From contig JAXGGA010002847.1 of assembly GCA_038373865.1 (NCBI GenBank), forward strand, positions 1 to 64,000: 64,000 nt of DNA, written 5' to 3'. Position 1 is the stretch's first letter, and every line of letters begins with the position of its first letter. Source of the DNA: Uloborus plumipes. Taxonomy: Eukaryota > Arthropoda > Arachnida > Araneae > Uloboridae. This document shows positions 1-12,487 of the stretch, one piece after another. A model generated the notes under the pieces. It had not been told where the DNA came from. It saw only the letters and a program-made list of their open reading frames with translations, and did no database searches. The position numbers and the translations under genes are program-made.

Positions 1-2636
1 TTTGCTCTTTCGAAGGGTACCTTTTAAATTTTTTTGCATTATTACTTAAGTCGAGTACTTTCCTGGTTAGAATATTTTTACTTAAATATTAATTTTATTT
101 CTTGAATTCTATCTCATTGTTTATATGTTTTATTTGCCTCAGTAAACCATTACAATTTTATACAGTTAGTTATTTCAATGATGCCTTTTTGTCTTTGAAT
201 AAATTCTGTAAAATCTCCCCCCCCCCCGACCAAAACAAAATATTATTCCATGGAGACCAGTATAAAGAACCTTTCAAGTACTTCATTAATCCTCTTTATT
301 ATTCAACTGCAAAATTTGTAATGTAATAAATAAAATTTTCATTGAAAAAGTTTAAAATCAGATTAACAATTATTGAAAATTCCGAAACTTACATCATAAT
401 AATGTTCAAAACCTGTAACCTACTGGACAAGAATGTCCAAAGTCTATTATCTACAGATTGGATTAAATTTGCTAATAATTAAGTTTTACAAATATCAGCT
501 GCCTTTTTATGGTTATATATCATGTTCTAGGTAGACATATCATGTGATAAAAACGAAATTGATATCAAATTTGAAAATTTTTGAAATTGCTTAAAATTAA
601 GTTTTTTGTTCCCACCTTTTGAGAATCACCCATACGCACCAATTTCAGAGTGCATGTGTAATTATGTAATTATAAAAATGTTCAGCACTTTTCTATTGTA
701 CGACACCCAACGCTCTGGTGTGTGTGGGGGGAGGGGGAGAGGGAGATCTGGAAAACATTCGCTTTTGGGCGTCGTCAAGGACGTTACAGAAAACAACTGT
801 CGGCATGGGCCCCCATGAGGGGAGACAAAGGAAGCTCTAGCCCCCCTTAGAAATTAAAGTACTTCCTTTGCTTTTAATATTATTTTTTGGCAAAAGGAAA
901 ACATTTCTTATTCAGTCGTTACTGATTGAGCTATTAAAATGTCAAATAACTCTACTTTGCACTGAAATTACTATCCACGGGTAATAAAATTCACAGCAAC
1001 GGTAGCACATCGACAAAGTATTAAAATGAATCTTACCCATTTCTAGAGAAGAACTTTCAGCACACATAACAATTTTGTGCGCAAGGGTGGAGTCTCTAGA
1101 GATCTTAAAATATGGAAGCTCATTCCATATGGTCTGGAGATGGGGTTTGAATTTTTGTAAATAAACTCTTTAAGGAGACAGATTTTGTGAAATTTCAAGG
1201 TTTCTGAGATTTGATAGCAAATTAATATGTATTGCTAGAATAAAAATTGACAATTTTTCTGAGACCCCCAGCTATGGAATCATCGTACAGAAAATTTTAT
1301 ACGTTGTTACAAGCTTAGACAAAATATAACTTTAGATGAGCTGCTTTCAGGTAAGTCTCGTCTACTTTTTATTCAGTTTCTTCCTTCAAACTACATAAAT
1401 ACGGGCAAAAATTTTGGATATCTGCAGATTAAAAGCTAAGTACACACTAAATGGTACACCTTATATCGGAAAAAAATGAGGAAGTGATTTGACACAAAGA
1501 TTTCCTGAATATGTAGTTAAACAATTAATTGAACGATTTCAAATTATGGTAAGAAATATGAATGTCACCGTTGAGAACCTTTTCACTTTCTCGGAATAAA
1601 CAGAAACCTAGAGAGAAATGCATGAGTTAAGTTGGAAAAATGAACCAGAAAAGAAGGGAGATTCCAGATTGCTTAAGAACCGAGAAAAAGGAGTTATTCC
1701 TATTTTAAAACAAGGGTTCTACCTCAACACAGAATAATATGGCAAAACGAAGGAAAATGGGATAATTTTAAGATCTAGGCATTTAATCTAGACTTGATAA
1801 CAATCCGAAAATGTTTGCTATAAACGCTTTGGTTATTTTTAAAGGTATCAAAGGGAGGAAATTATCTTAAATTTTCGGTAAAAAATGTGATGGCAATATG
1901 GAGAAAAAAATATGTTTTTCCTGTAACAGAACGCAATAGTAAATGAGCGGCCGGTAACATGGAAAACGGTTTACAGTTCTCAAAATATCTCAACAGGCAC
2001 CAAATTACCAAAAATTCATGCTATAGCTTTCGGTGATGAACTGTTATTTGCGATGACGCACCTCGAAATTAATTTTAGGGTACACATTGTCATTGTAGCA
2101 AGATATACCAATTTTTAGTTAGGATTATTTGCACTTGGAGGAAAAAAGTGTATGTTATAGTAGTCACATTTGTTTTATTTATAATTCTCCTAGAATTAAT
2201 GTAATTTTATTTAAGTTACAAAAAATAAATATTAGTTTAAAAAAAGGGAATAAGGTACCATGAGAACTAACGTTTTTACTGATAAAAATTAATAAAATTC
2301 ATGTTTGTGAAAAAAGTCAAAATACTTCATTTAAACGAAAAAATGACCGGCAAGTCCGAGTTAGATACAACCACATAAGTGCATATGCAACGGCTTATTT
2401 TTGTTTCTTTTTGGGACCTTAGTTGCATATAAATCCATGAATTAAGATGTACGTTACTATTATTTTCAGGAATTTTTACGTTTTCGGCTGAAGAAAATGT
2501 TTTGCTAAGTATTTTGTATTTTATAAGGATAGAAAAATCGGGGAATCCATGGAAAGCCATTTAGTGAAATGGAACACTGACTCGTCCCGTAGTCAATGTG
2601 AATAGAAAAGAAAAAAAATCTGGTATGTACCCCACA
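1..2636. other. AT-rich stretch without a recognisable gene
   Basis: I read both strands and see no coding similarity. The few short open frames have no domain character. There is a C run near 220-230, a G-rich patch at 725-750 beside a short palindrome around GGGCCC at 808-813, and otherwise unstructured AT-rich DNA. Probably old transposon debris, but no family can be named. Confidence 0.5.
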
Positions 2637-3380
2637 CTACTTCCTTTTACGTGTACATTTTTTAGTAGTTGCCTTAAGTGTTAAAAAAAGGGCTTGGAAT
2701 GAGCAAGGTAACAATTCAAATATTTACTCCCCTAATCTGCCACGAAACAAGGCAAAAAAATATTTTACAATGGTTAATTTTCTAAATATTGCTGATTTTA
2801 ATATCATTCAGTGAATTTTTCGCAAAATATCGCCAATAGCGCCAAGTTGAACCCAAATTTAAAAAATAATTTTTTTGCCAAATTTGTCGCCAGTTGGCGT
2901 CAAACACTTGGCGACCAAAAGCTTGGCGACATATCGCTAAGTGGTCGCGCCAATTCATATCACTTGAGTCTGGATTGAAATTAACACTGATTTACCCCAA
3001 AAAAGGGGTAAAACACACCTTGGGAACATTTGAATGCGACCACAAGGGGAGGTGCACAACTAGACCATCCTCAGAGCCTACATACCGAGCTAGAAGCTTC
3101 TACGGCATATAGTTTTTGAGTTATGCGACACACATACGCACACACATCCGCACATACGTACATACAGACGTCACGAGAAAACTCGTCGTAATTAACTCGG
3201 GGGTGGTTGAAAAAGATTTTTCGGCTGCTTATATGTTGTTAGGTACATATGCACGTGGTGAAAGGTCGATAAAACTACTGAACATTCATTCGGGGATAAG
3301 CAAAATCAAAATTTAGACTCAAATTTGAGTGATTTTTTCTTCGCGATCACAATACTTCCTTTACTACGTAAAAGGAAGTA
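2637..3380. mobile_element. Non-autonomous DNA transposon with TACTTCCTTTTACGT termini
   Basis: The ends are 15-bp inverted copies of TACTTCCTTTTACGT (about 2638-2652 and 3366-3380). A subterminal ACTACGTAAA motif and a run of alternating CA/CG/TA steps (3124-3170) sit near the right end, an arrangement I associate with an invertebrate repeat family. The interior has several TTGGCGA/TCGCCAA words (2830-2950) and no coding potential. No target duplication is obvious, so the superfamily is undecided. Confidence 0.55.
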
Positions 3381-4006
3381 ATAAATGAAGATTCACACAA
3401 TCAGAGATCCTGAATTGTTCCCTGAATTGCTAATTTCCCACTTGTTTAGGACCCGTTTAGTAAACCTGAGTGACTGAGATTTTGAGTCGCAGAACTATAA
3501 TATCATTATTCTTTAGCAAAGTTATTTGATTATTCAGTATACGAGTGAATGTGTTTAAGCAGTAACTATACACATGAAAAATCATATTTCCGAAAAGAGT
3601 TGTCCACAAATGGCAAAATAACTGAATTGTGAAAAAAGAGAAAAAGACGATACATTACGAAGGTCAAATGCTCTTCAAATCTACTTCGCAATAATATGTG
3701 CAGAAGTTAAATTTACAACTTTGGAAATGATATCAGTTGATAAAAAACACGCGATATATTGTAACAAAAAAAAAAAAAAACTAATGAAAATACCTTTCTG
3801 TGTGAATATTTTTTATGGTAGGTAATTTTCGTTTTATTAACACAGTGAAAAAATAGAATGATCAGTGTTTTTATATTCAAGTGTAGCAACATTTGTGTAA
3901 TTCAGCAAAAAACTATTAGCATCACAAATGTTTTAATTTTGGGCAGTTTTAGTGCAGATTTGCGTGCGTTTTCCCATGATTTTTGGACATACAATCTGGA
4001 CTCTAA

Positions 4007-4150
4007 GGGCCATGCTCCACATCGACGTAAAGCAGAAAAAATAGGCAGAAGCGTAAAATGGATTCAATGGTGTTTCTATGGAAAGTACCCGGATTTTCGG
4101 TTTCTGCCTTAAGTTTCGGTCGCGTTTTACGCTGATGTGGAGCATGGCCC
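4007..4150. mobile_element. Harbinger-like MITE, complete
   Basis: A 144-bp element beginning GGGCCATGCTCCACATC and ending in its inverted copy, flanked on both sides by TAA (4004-4006 and 4151-4153). A 3-bp TWA duplication with a GGG-starting terminus is the hallmark of PIF/Harbinger elements (established knowledge). There is no coding capacity. Partial relatives lie at 6875-6943 and, more degenerate, near 20909-20958. Confidence 0.75.
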
Positions 4151-4161
4151 TAAGTATAATT

Positions 4162-4162
<1 letters not shown>

Positions 4163-4208
<46 letters not shown>
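4163..4208. repeat. Poly(A) tract
   Basis: About 46 consecutive A residues directly downstream of the MITE at 4007-4150. It could be a simple microsatellite or the tail of a lost retroposon; no SINE or LINE body is recognisable beside it. Confidence 0.8.
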
Positions 4209-4210
<2 letters not shown>

Positions 4211-5406
4211 AAAGTATTTCAATTTTGAGAAACAAATCTTGAGGTGTATGTGTCTCTTTGCACCCCTTTTGTTATGATACTGGATACACTTGAATAAAAA
4301 AAAGATTATTTATTTTGTTGTCATGAAAAAAAAATAAAAAAAAATAAGTAAATAAATAATGATATATAGAGGGAAGCCTGAAATAGTTGCATAATATGGA
4401 ACAGATGGTTTAAACCGAAGGAAAACTTTGAATGTTCGGTTTTTTTTTGCTGTTATGGAGCTTCTGGCACTTGCTATACCATATTTTAACTCATTTGATT
4501 GATTAACTCTTTCGTATATGGAGAATAGGCTGTTATAGAACAAGATTTAGCTTTCCTGACTCCATTTGCAGAAATAGGTGTATATGGGTAAGAAAATATT
4601 TGTTTATTTTGACGCATTAGAAACAGTCACATCAGGTCTCTTGAAAGAGCAGGGTTATGAGGGATACTTCGAAATACCCGGTATTTCGTAATACCCGATA
4701 CTACATATTGGAAAATAATTTTTTAAACTGATAGACGGAACAATGTCAGAAGAAAAACGACCGTAGGAAAGAAAAAAACCCCGCAATTCTTTTGGGGCAT
4801 ATCATGATTAATGTCGATCTTTAAGTCCCATGAGTACTACTAGATAAAAATGTTTGAAAACTTGCTTGGAGGAACTCTTTAAATGACATAAAACACTTTG
4901 AACAAGCGCGAGTGGTGCAAAATACAACCTTCGAGTAGGAATTAGTAACTGGAGAGAGCAAAGTCAAGTAAAAGCTGAGGCAAAGATCCTAAGTCACAAG
5001 GTTCAACTACACCAAATGGGACACACGTTTTGAAAACAAGAAAAAGAAACCTCATTTCATCCAGTCCTTTACTTTAAAACACATCACGTGACTTTGGGAT
5101 CCTTGCCTCATGAATTGAAGACTTCACGTTCTCCATCTTTCATCCCTTCTCAACGACTACAACAAGCGGTCAAATATCATAGCACTGTATCGTGGATGTC
5201 TGTTTGAGCAGTTCATGACATTCTCACGTGCTATCGGTACCAAATAGAGTCAAAACCTTGATATTCTATATTGCTCGACTATTCCAAAACATCCTCCTCT
5301 TCTCTAGGTGGAAAGTGTACCAAAACATGTAGATTGTATGTGTGGTAGAGCTGGAAGAGAGGAAAATATCGGGTTCATTCCTAAGAATAAACCGGGTTAT
5401 TTGCAA

Positions 5407-5690
5407 GGACGGATACAAGGGAGGGGCAATGGGGGCGATCGCCCCTCCCTTGAGGGACTCTTCTCCAGCAGTTTTTCGACTTTGAAGCTCTAAAAAGGCA
5501 ATTTTAGATGATCTTCGAGTGGTTGGGATTCGGGGTTCTGATCTGGATTTTTTTCGAAATTGAAGACAGAAATATTTGTAATAAAAATGTGTTGACTAGT
5601 ATGTGTGGGAAAAAAGGGGCAAGTAGAGGGAAAAAAAAACAATCGCCGCTCTCTTGGAGCATTTCTGGATCCGCTCTCGGTTCTTTGGGA
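5407..5690. mobile_element. DNA transposon fragment, GGATCCAGAAA-type end
   Basis: Imperfect inverted ends (GGACGGATACAAGG on the left; TTTCTGGATCCGCTC on the right) bound about 280 bp of non-coding DNA containing the palindrome GGGCGATCGCCC. The interior aligns by eye with 50785-51080, which ends in the same TCTGGATCCG word, so this is a dispersed family. Open frames on both strands here are chance. Confidence 0.45.
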
Positions 5691-6874
5691 AGGAAATTTA
5701 GAATTTTCAAGTAAATTAAAAAAAAGGAAAATTTGATCGAATGGTGCAGGCAAAACCTATAAGAGTATTTATCCAAAAACAAACCCGGATAAAATTATTT
5801 AATGGAATTTTTGTCATGGAATGTATTGAGTGTTCTGTTCGTGTGTGATGCCTAACGTGCGTAAAAATTCTCAAAAGATAGTCTGAAATTCATGTAGTAT
5901 CTATGCAGGAAATATGGAGCTATCAACTATAGAATGAAGAGTTTGAAAAGAAAAAAAAAGAAAAACTGCTTAAAAACTGAAATCCTTGATTGTGAAAACT
6001 TTAATTTGTCAGAGACAAGCTCAGTGCTTTTTTTTCCTAGCTTTTTTCGATTGTGATATCTTTTATTTTGGCTCCTTTTGATTAAATCTTATAATAAGAT
6101 GAGATAATACGCTAGCTCAGCAAATGATGAAGAAATAGCTTTTAAACTGAAATAATTATGCTTTAAGAAAAAAACAAAGCCAACCAAAAAATAAAGATTT
6201 CTCTTTATAATTCTCCTTTCCTATTAATGTCTCAACGGGAAATTAGATAAAAACAATTCCGGGCGAATGAGATTCTTCAAAAAGTAGTTGAAGCGGAAAA
6301 AAATATGAAGAACTGCTTAAAGTTGAATTAAGATAATTAATTAATTTTTTGGAATAGAAGAAAAGATTTTATTATCCGTGACACAGATCACAATTTATAA
6401 AGATAAACGTCTTTGGAATTAATGCGAAACGTCATATCTTTTGTTTTGTTCTCGTTTGTAATTGGGAAAAAAAGTAGTTAACCGATTTTAGTTAGTTGGA
6501 ATTGAAAAGTCTGAAAAAATATAGCTTCACTGCGTTCAAATGTCTTTTCCTTGGACAATTTTTTGAGATAACCTTTTTTCCCCCCGTCAGTAATTTATGG
6601 AGAGCAGTTAAATGTCTTATTGAAATTAAACTTAACGTTAATTAATATTGAAGGTTCTTTAAGAAAATCTTATTTTCTGTAGCCAAGTTTTTAAGAGAGA
6701 AAGATTGAGTTTTCTCTCAAATTTCAATCTAAATTTCCTATTTAATCACTCTTGAATAATTTTTGACTAGTTTTGTTTCGTTACGTCCGTACAGGCAACT
6801 GAATATCCATTTTGCCCCCCCCCCCCCCATTGAAAGAAATTTCCTATTGACTTCTGTATGTTAGAGATAAGTTA
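5691..6874. other. AT-rich stretch without a recognisable feature
   Basis: Only AT-rich DNA with short A and T runs and a C run near 6816-6829. No coding or RNA gene signal seen. Confidence 0.5.
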
Positions 6875-6943
6875 GGGCCCTGCTCCACATCAGCGGAAAA
6901 CGCGACCGAAACTGAAGGCAGAAACCGAAAATCCGGGTACACC
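6875..6943 (-). mobile_element. Half copy of the Harbinger-like MITE
   Basis: Starts GGGCCCTGCTCCACATCAG after TTA (6872-6874) and follows the reverse complement of 4007-4150 for about 70 bp, including the AACCGAAAATCCGGGTAC block, then diverges. The TTA before it fits the TWA target preference of Harbinger elements. The other end is missing. Confidence 0.6.
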
Positions 6944-7110
6944 CCTTTTTACGCAACGTAATTACGGCGTAATAGATGACCGAAAAATTTGAAATTTTTA
7001 ATTTATCCAACAGCCAATAGAAATTCATCGTGAGATGTAAACATTTCTAGCCTTGGCGGCCGCCATTGCTATACTGCACGAACGAAAGTGCATTTGGTAA
7101 ATATTCAAAA

Positions 7111-8258
7111 GGGCAATTCCACGTCAAATCAATCAAAAAAAAATAAGTTTTTGACCCGACCACCTCCGATTTTCACATAATTTGGTATGAAGGACACATA
7201 TGGCAAGACAGGTAATTCTGCAAATTTTTAGATTTTTATTGTAAAAATTGTACGAAATACAGGGCTGTAAAAAAGCGTAAAAAGTGCGAAAAAGCGAAAA
7301 GTTGTCACATTCCAATGACCGTAACATTGCTCCTAATTACAGCAGAATAAAAACTTAAACGCCGTTGCAAAGCTGAAGAATGGAGCTTTCTTTTGATATA
7401 TTACATGACTTTATTGCGACAGGTTAAGGTTTCAAGGTCATTCACCGTGACTTTTGACCTTGAATATCTCAAAACACGCCTCCTTAGAATTTCCTCAAAA
7501 AAATATATTTTATAGCTCCAACACTATATTTCCACTATACCAAAACTTAGGCTGCCACCGCAATGGCAAGGTACTCAAAAAAAATCAGGAATGTTTACAT
7601 GTTTTACATTAGGAGCTCCGTGTGTCAAGTCAGTCATTTTCTCGACATCACCATTTTCGATTTTAATGAAATTTGGTGTGAAGGACACATACAGCAATAT
7701 AAGTAATCCTGCAAATTTCTTTATTTGTATTGTAGAAATTGCGCAAAATACATTACTGTAAAAAAAACGTTAAAAAGTGCAAAAAACACGAAAACTTGTA
7801 ACATGTAAATGCTTGTAACTTCTCTTCTAATTACAGTAGAATAAACGTTCAAAAACCAATGTAAAGCAAAAGAATAAAGCTTTCTATTGATATACTGCAT
7901 CACTTTTTTAAAGAAAGTTTGAGGTTGAATATCTTAAAAGACACCACCTTAGAATTTCTTGGGAGAAAAAGTATTTTATAGCTCTAACACTATTCTTCCA
8001 CTGAACCAAAACTTAAGCTGGCACCACAATAAAGAAGTACAATTAAGACAGTTTACATATTTTTCTTAAATGTTTTACATTACTTCTCTTCTACTATAAT
8101 GTTTTTATGTGTTATTCCTGAAATATGTATATTTTCACAAATGAACAGGTTTCTCAAATAAGGACTAGAATGTAAAAACAATTTTATTTGATAAACATAA
8201 TTTTTATCTGTAATTAGTAACAAATCTTGGAAATCAAAAACTGCAAGTTTTAGCCAAT
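7111..8258 (+). repeat. Left arm of foldback 1 (two ~490-bp tandem units)
   Basis: This arm is the inverted counterpart of 12887-14042, starting GGGCAATTCCACGTCAAATC. It is built of two diverged tandem units, about 7120-7600 and 7615-8060. Each carries in order a TTTGGTRTGAAGGACACATA block, a poly-A/CG stretch, a CTAATTACAG block, an AGCTTTCT-TTGATATA block and an ACCAAAACTTA block. Local open frames are shadows of this repeat. Arms made of tandem units recall Drosophila FB elements. Confidence 0.8.
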
Positions 8259-8259
8259 G

Positions 8260-8356
8260 AAAATTACGATCACAACGATCAAAACAAAGATATACTCAAA
8301 CTCAAGTGAATACAAGGTTGAAACAGTTTTGTTAAATCCAATAGAACTGGATATAG
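8260..8356 (+). pseudogene. Upstream part of a coding remnant in the foldback 1 loop
   Basis: From about 8260 an open frame runs in codon register up to the hAT target duplication at 8349-8356 and would continue in frame with GAG-GAT-TTT at 12204-12212 if the hAT were removed. The residues before the junction read ..YKVETVLLNPIELDI. On its own the piece would be unremarkable. Its support is that the frame stays open across the insertion and that the joined reading resembles a known uncharacterised domain (see 12204-12487). Confidence 0.4.
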
Positions 8357-8555
8357 ACAGGCCCGGATTACCCAATAGGCCATCCTAGGTATTGGCCTAG
8401 GGGCGCAAGCTCGTAAGGGCGCATATAGCGGAGGAAAAAATTAATACACAGTTCGTTGTAAAAATAAATAAACAAAAAATAAAGGAAGAAAGAAAGAAAG
8501 AAAGAAAAAACAAGAATGCCAAAGCGCTATGAAATATATAGAGAAAAAAATTCAA

Positions 8556-8762
8556 CTAGAAGGGATTGCAAAATGCCAGTTCAGCAAAAAAAAAAAAAAA
8601 AAAAGCAATTGGATGGGAAGGGGACGTAAAGCTTGAGTTGAGGTAATTCATTTTCTGGTCTAAGCTGATACTTTTCCATACCTTTGGTTTAAACAAAAAT
8701 TTCTTGAAAATATGGCGAACAGGAAAATTAGTAAAAGCCATTGTACAGACAATGGTCAACAT
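8556..8762 (-). pseudogene. Possible hAT dimerisation-domain remnant
   Basis: The minus-strand reading contains FKKFLFKPKVWKSISLDQKM followed by NYLN. By eye it aligns with the C-terminal hAT dimerisation helix (F-S-K-L-K-L-I-K..LR-S-x-M-x-Q-E-R-L). Conserved or similar positions include F, K, the K/R-S pair, Q/E, K/R, M/L and L. Its position just inside the left terminus and its orientation suit a hAT transposase C-terminus. The match is weak and the frame ends in a poly-F artefact from a T run, so this is tentative. Confidence 0.3.
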
Positions 8763-9479
8763 GAAACTTATTTATGAAACAATTTTTCTCTCTATAAATC
8801 ATGTCAGTATTTTTTTTTTTTGAAATTAATAATTTATTAATTCATATTTATTTAGGACTGCCAATTAATAGGGGAGCCCAAAGTTAAAATTTTTGGGAGG
8901 GGGAAGTTAATTTACCGAATGTGTGTGTGAAACTTCAAATTTTGTTCAGGATAAAATACGAGCATGCACAAGTATCAACATTTAACGAAAAGAGACATTA
9001 GACATCCTTACAAAAATTTATTGAATTGTTATTTCCAAATTTTCCAAACTGGCAGACATTATTTGGCGAATAAGGAAATTTTGGGGAGTTAGCAATGACC
9101 TCATGTCGAGGCACCTCTGCAGAATATATTGATTATTTTGCACTCAAACTACTTTATATATACTTTATATACACTCAAACTTTGTATATATTATTTATAA
9201 TTACGTCAGTTAATGGGTCAGTTATTTTCCTACACATTATTTATACACATATATATATATTGTTTTTTTTTGTCTTCAAAATATTATCACGAAGATCTAA
9301 GCCAAGTGGAAAAAAAATACAGGAGATGCCTCGAAATATGTTTTAAATAGAAGACCCTCCACCCTTATTCTCCCAACATTTTGAAGATGGTCTAAAATTT
9401 TGAAAATTTTTGTAGTTGAGTCCCTAATCCCCATCTTTTCACTCAGCGCCAGCCCTGTCAGATGCATTTGAGTTCCTAT

Positions 9480-10190
9480 AAATGCATATTTAAAGCTTCA
9501 ATTTCGAAACTTTTTCTATGGAAAGCTCTCAAACGCCTCACTTCCATATCATAAAATATTATTTAAAATTCCGTTTTTAGTCAGCAGGATCGAAAACTTT
9601 TTTGGGAAGTGACCCTGACTTCAGGCCTCTCCCCACCTCATTAAAAATCGTCTAAGACCTCGTGTTTAGGGTCTCAATTTTAAACATTTTCCCAGAGAGC
9701 CCCCCTCCCCCCTCCGACATTCATTCCTCATCTAACGCTATTCAAATCATCTAGTTGTTTTCAAGGCTTCAGTTCCAAAACATACGGAAACGAATTACCG
9801 AACACCGTCGTTTCTCCTAATGTCCTCAAAGATATTTTCTCATTGCTTATTTAGGACTAAAATTTCGAAAACTTTCTGGGGAGAATGGCTAAACCTCATC
9901 CATTTCTCTAACAACATAGGGAATGCCCCACAATGTTTCTGGTCTTCAATTTCGAAAAAAATTCGTACTAGAGTTACCAATCGTCCCGAATAAAAAATAA
10001 CCTTCTAAAATGGCATTTTAGGACCTCAACTTCGAAAAAGTTCCGGGAGACCTCTCCCGATTTCCGCCTTTCCCCAGCATCATTAAAGTTCATCAAAATT
10101 TTCGAAATGTTGGGAGGAGGAGTTTTCGAACTTATTCCCTTTTCTAACATCATCAAAGATGACTTGCAATTGCGTATGTAGAACTTCATT
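9480..10190. repeat. Degenerate ~88-bp minisatellite inside the hAT element
   Basis: A CTTCAATTTCGAAA-type word followed by a pyrimidine/purine-rich stretch recurs at about 9498, 9587, 9677, 9766, 9858, 9941 and 10026, giving a period near 88 bp. Units also share a TCATYAAA-type block. Sequence drift between units is high. A similar arrangement is seen at 57150-57370, so the unit is not private to this locus. Confidence 0.5.
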
Positions 10191-10607
10191 TTTTTTTTGG
10201 GGGGGGGGGGGAATTCCACGGGTATGTGACTGTCATTTCTAGGACAAAAGCAGTGTGTATTTTGTAACATCTAAAGCAAAATACACGCTGTGCAACCGAT
10301 CTTTGCTCCTGGATTATTATAATTTTTAAGCTAAATTTAATGGAATAATTAAATTTTCAAAACACATTTTACATAATTTTAGAAAAATTATGAAAAAAAG
10401 GTAATTGACTGACATGATACTTTTTAAAATGTCAGTCAGTTACCATACTTTAACACATTTTTAAAAATCATTCAAAATGTATTTCAAAAATTCAATGATA
10501 CCATTCAATACAGCTTAAAAATACAATTATCCTGGAGAAAAGATCGCTTGTTTAACGTAACTTCGAATATAACAAGATACTTGAATTTTTGCTTAAAAAA
10601 TATCAGT

Positions 10608-11885
10608 AGGGTCACCTGGGGTAATTCCTGGTCAAAAAGCATTAACATCCAATTATCACAAAATCTATCTAAGTTAGAGTTACAAATTTTGGTATGGAGG
10701 AAGCACATTGAGATGTCCATCGAATAAAATATTCATGCTATCAACAATACATAATGAACTTGAGTAATTGTCGTTAATTAGTGACCAGAAATTACCCCAG
10801 AGATGGGGTAATTCCTGGCCACTTACGGGGCAATTATTGGTCACTCAAATGATTGATGAAAATGCATACATTTTGTAAGCACATTATTAATACAAGTTAT
10901 TAAACGAATTAGATAAAGAATTTATTTATATATATAGCTAATTAAACACTGTATTTAGTTTTTTTAAGGAAGAATGCAATTGTTTTCAACATAATAGCTT
11001 TACTTAATAAAACTTAGCCAAAATACTTTTTATACACTTTGTATGCAATAGCTACAGCTTTTATATCTGTTGTGAATGAATCTTCACCTACCAAATAAAT
11101 AGGTCCATAAAAAATATGGTGCACATGCACCATACACACTGAGCACATGCTTCTGTCTGTTATGAACAGGTTAAGGTGAACAGTTAAGTGAATAGTACAA
11201 TGCAGTTACAATTAAGCATTTTTCTTAGTATAATTAAGAATAATTATTAAAACTTATAAAATAATTGGATGAAATTTAACAAAGAAAAATTCAGTATATT
11301 GTATACTTATCATTAACAGATAAGAATGTTACATTGCGGTTACAGTTAACTTTGCAGTTAAGGCTCACAGAGTTACATATAGTTTAAATCAATAACATAT
11401 GTCAATAATAGGTGAAATAATAATCCATAAATATTAAAAAAAGGACTGACCAGGAATTACCCCACTGACCAAGAATTACCCCAGTAGCCAGGGGCATTAT
11501 TTGGAGCCTTCCTGCAAATTATTCAAAACAATAATGGTAAATCCAAAACTATTTTTCAGTAACTGACATGGTACCTAATTCAACCAAAAAAACGAAAAAG
11601 AAAAATATTCAGAAGTTTGAGTTTGATCACGATCTTTGTACAAATGTATCAAAACTAAGGCCAATCTTGTTTTACGAAATTTAACAAGCGATTTTAAAAA
11701 GATTTTTTTTTTCAAACTAAATACACAGTCAACTCATAATTAAGTAATGAATTGCAATGAAGATAGTTCAGAGTACCTCTGTGATTTTTTTCATTTTGCT
11801 GAAGGATTATTAAGACATAAAAAGGACTGTGACCAGGAATTACCCCAGAAACTTGCTGACAAGTGAAATTGCCCCGGGTGACCCT
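10608..11885. mobile_element. Inverted-repeat element with GGGTCACCTGGGG ends
   Basis: The termini are AGGGTCACCTGGGGTAATTC (10608) and its inverted form ending GCCCCGGGTGACCCT (11885). Subterminal copies of the word GGGGTAATTCCTGGTCA, in both orientations, occur near 10806-10822, 11450-11485 and 11833-11846. No coding potential. Repeated subterminal words of this kind often act as transposase binding sites; that role is inferred. It lies wholly inside the hAT element and is therefore younger than it. Confidence 0.6.
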
Positions 11886-12203
11886 TAATCCTTTAAAAAT
11901 TACCACGTCAAAATTGCCCCAGGGCGGGGGGGAGTTATCTCAGTACTTTCCATAAATGCCTTAAAATTAAATTTTTGAAATCTTCAATTTTGAAAAATTT
12001 ACACAGATTTCACATTCCGGGTGACCTTCCCTTGTTTGTGCATAGGAAAAAAAAAAAACTCATCCTTTACAGTTACATGAATTGGTAATAAGAGGGGACT
12101 TACGATTTCGATTGAGTTCGGCATTGCGTGATGGTAGGGCGCTGCTAGTTTTTAAGTTTGGCCTCGGGCGTAAACATGGACGTTAATCCGGCCCTGGAAT
12201 ATA

Positions 12204-12487
12204 GAGGATTTTCACGGCTATGTTGTAGTGGTGCATGATAAGCATTGGTGGACTAGCTGTGTTTTGGATGTGATGTGAATATTCTTTTTGAAAAAGTCAA
12301 AGTAAGTTTTTTGCACCTACATGGACTATCTGAGTCATTCTCGTACCCACAGAAGCCAGATATTTTGGAAATGGACAAAACATCAGTAGTTGCGAAGGTT
12401 GACTTACAAACTGAAAGTGGTCTGACATATACTATCGAGCAAAGAGAAATGGAGATAGTCACCGAAAAGATGACCCCACTTTCTTGA
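12204..12487 (+). pseudogene. Downstream part of the coding remnant (FLHLHG..SFSYP domain)
   Basis: Frame 1 (from 12204) reads EDFHGYVVVVHDKHWWTSC and on to VLDV; after a one-base slip near 12270, frame 2 (12275-12484) reads VKVSFLHLHGLSESFSYP, then a KPDILEMDK block and VVAKVDLQTESGLTYTI, ending at TGA 12485-12487. From memory this resembles a C-terminal module of many uncharacterised invertebrate proteins (MHPHGP..SF.WP...D...P...I). The function is unknown to me. The remnant sits in the foldback loop and was split by the hAT insertion. Confidence 0.5.

Larger units (their letters stand above)
8357..12196 (-). mobile_element. hAT-like transposon inserted in the foldback 1 loop
   Basis: The ends are CAGGCCCGGATTA at 8358 and its inverted form TTAATCCGGCCCTG ending at 12196. 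Flanking octamers GGATATAG (8349-8356) and GAATATAG (12197-12204) match at 7 of 8 positions, an 8-bp duplication typical of hAT elements. No intact transposase remains; a possible C-terminal dimerisation remnant lies near the left end on the minus strand (8556-8762). The interior holds an ~88-bp minisatellite (about 9480-10190) and another element (10608-11885). Confidence 0.65.

Noticed and set aside
3116..3316. ORF with THIRTHIRTYVHTD repeat
   Set aside because: It is translation of the CACACATACG-type simple repeat at the end of the 2637-3380 element.
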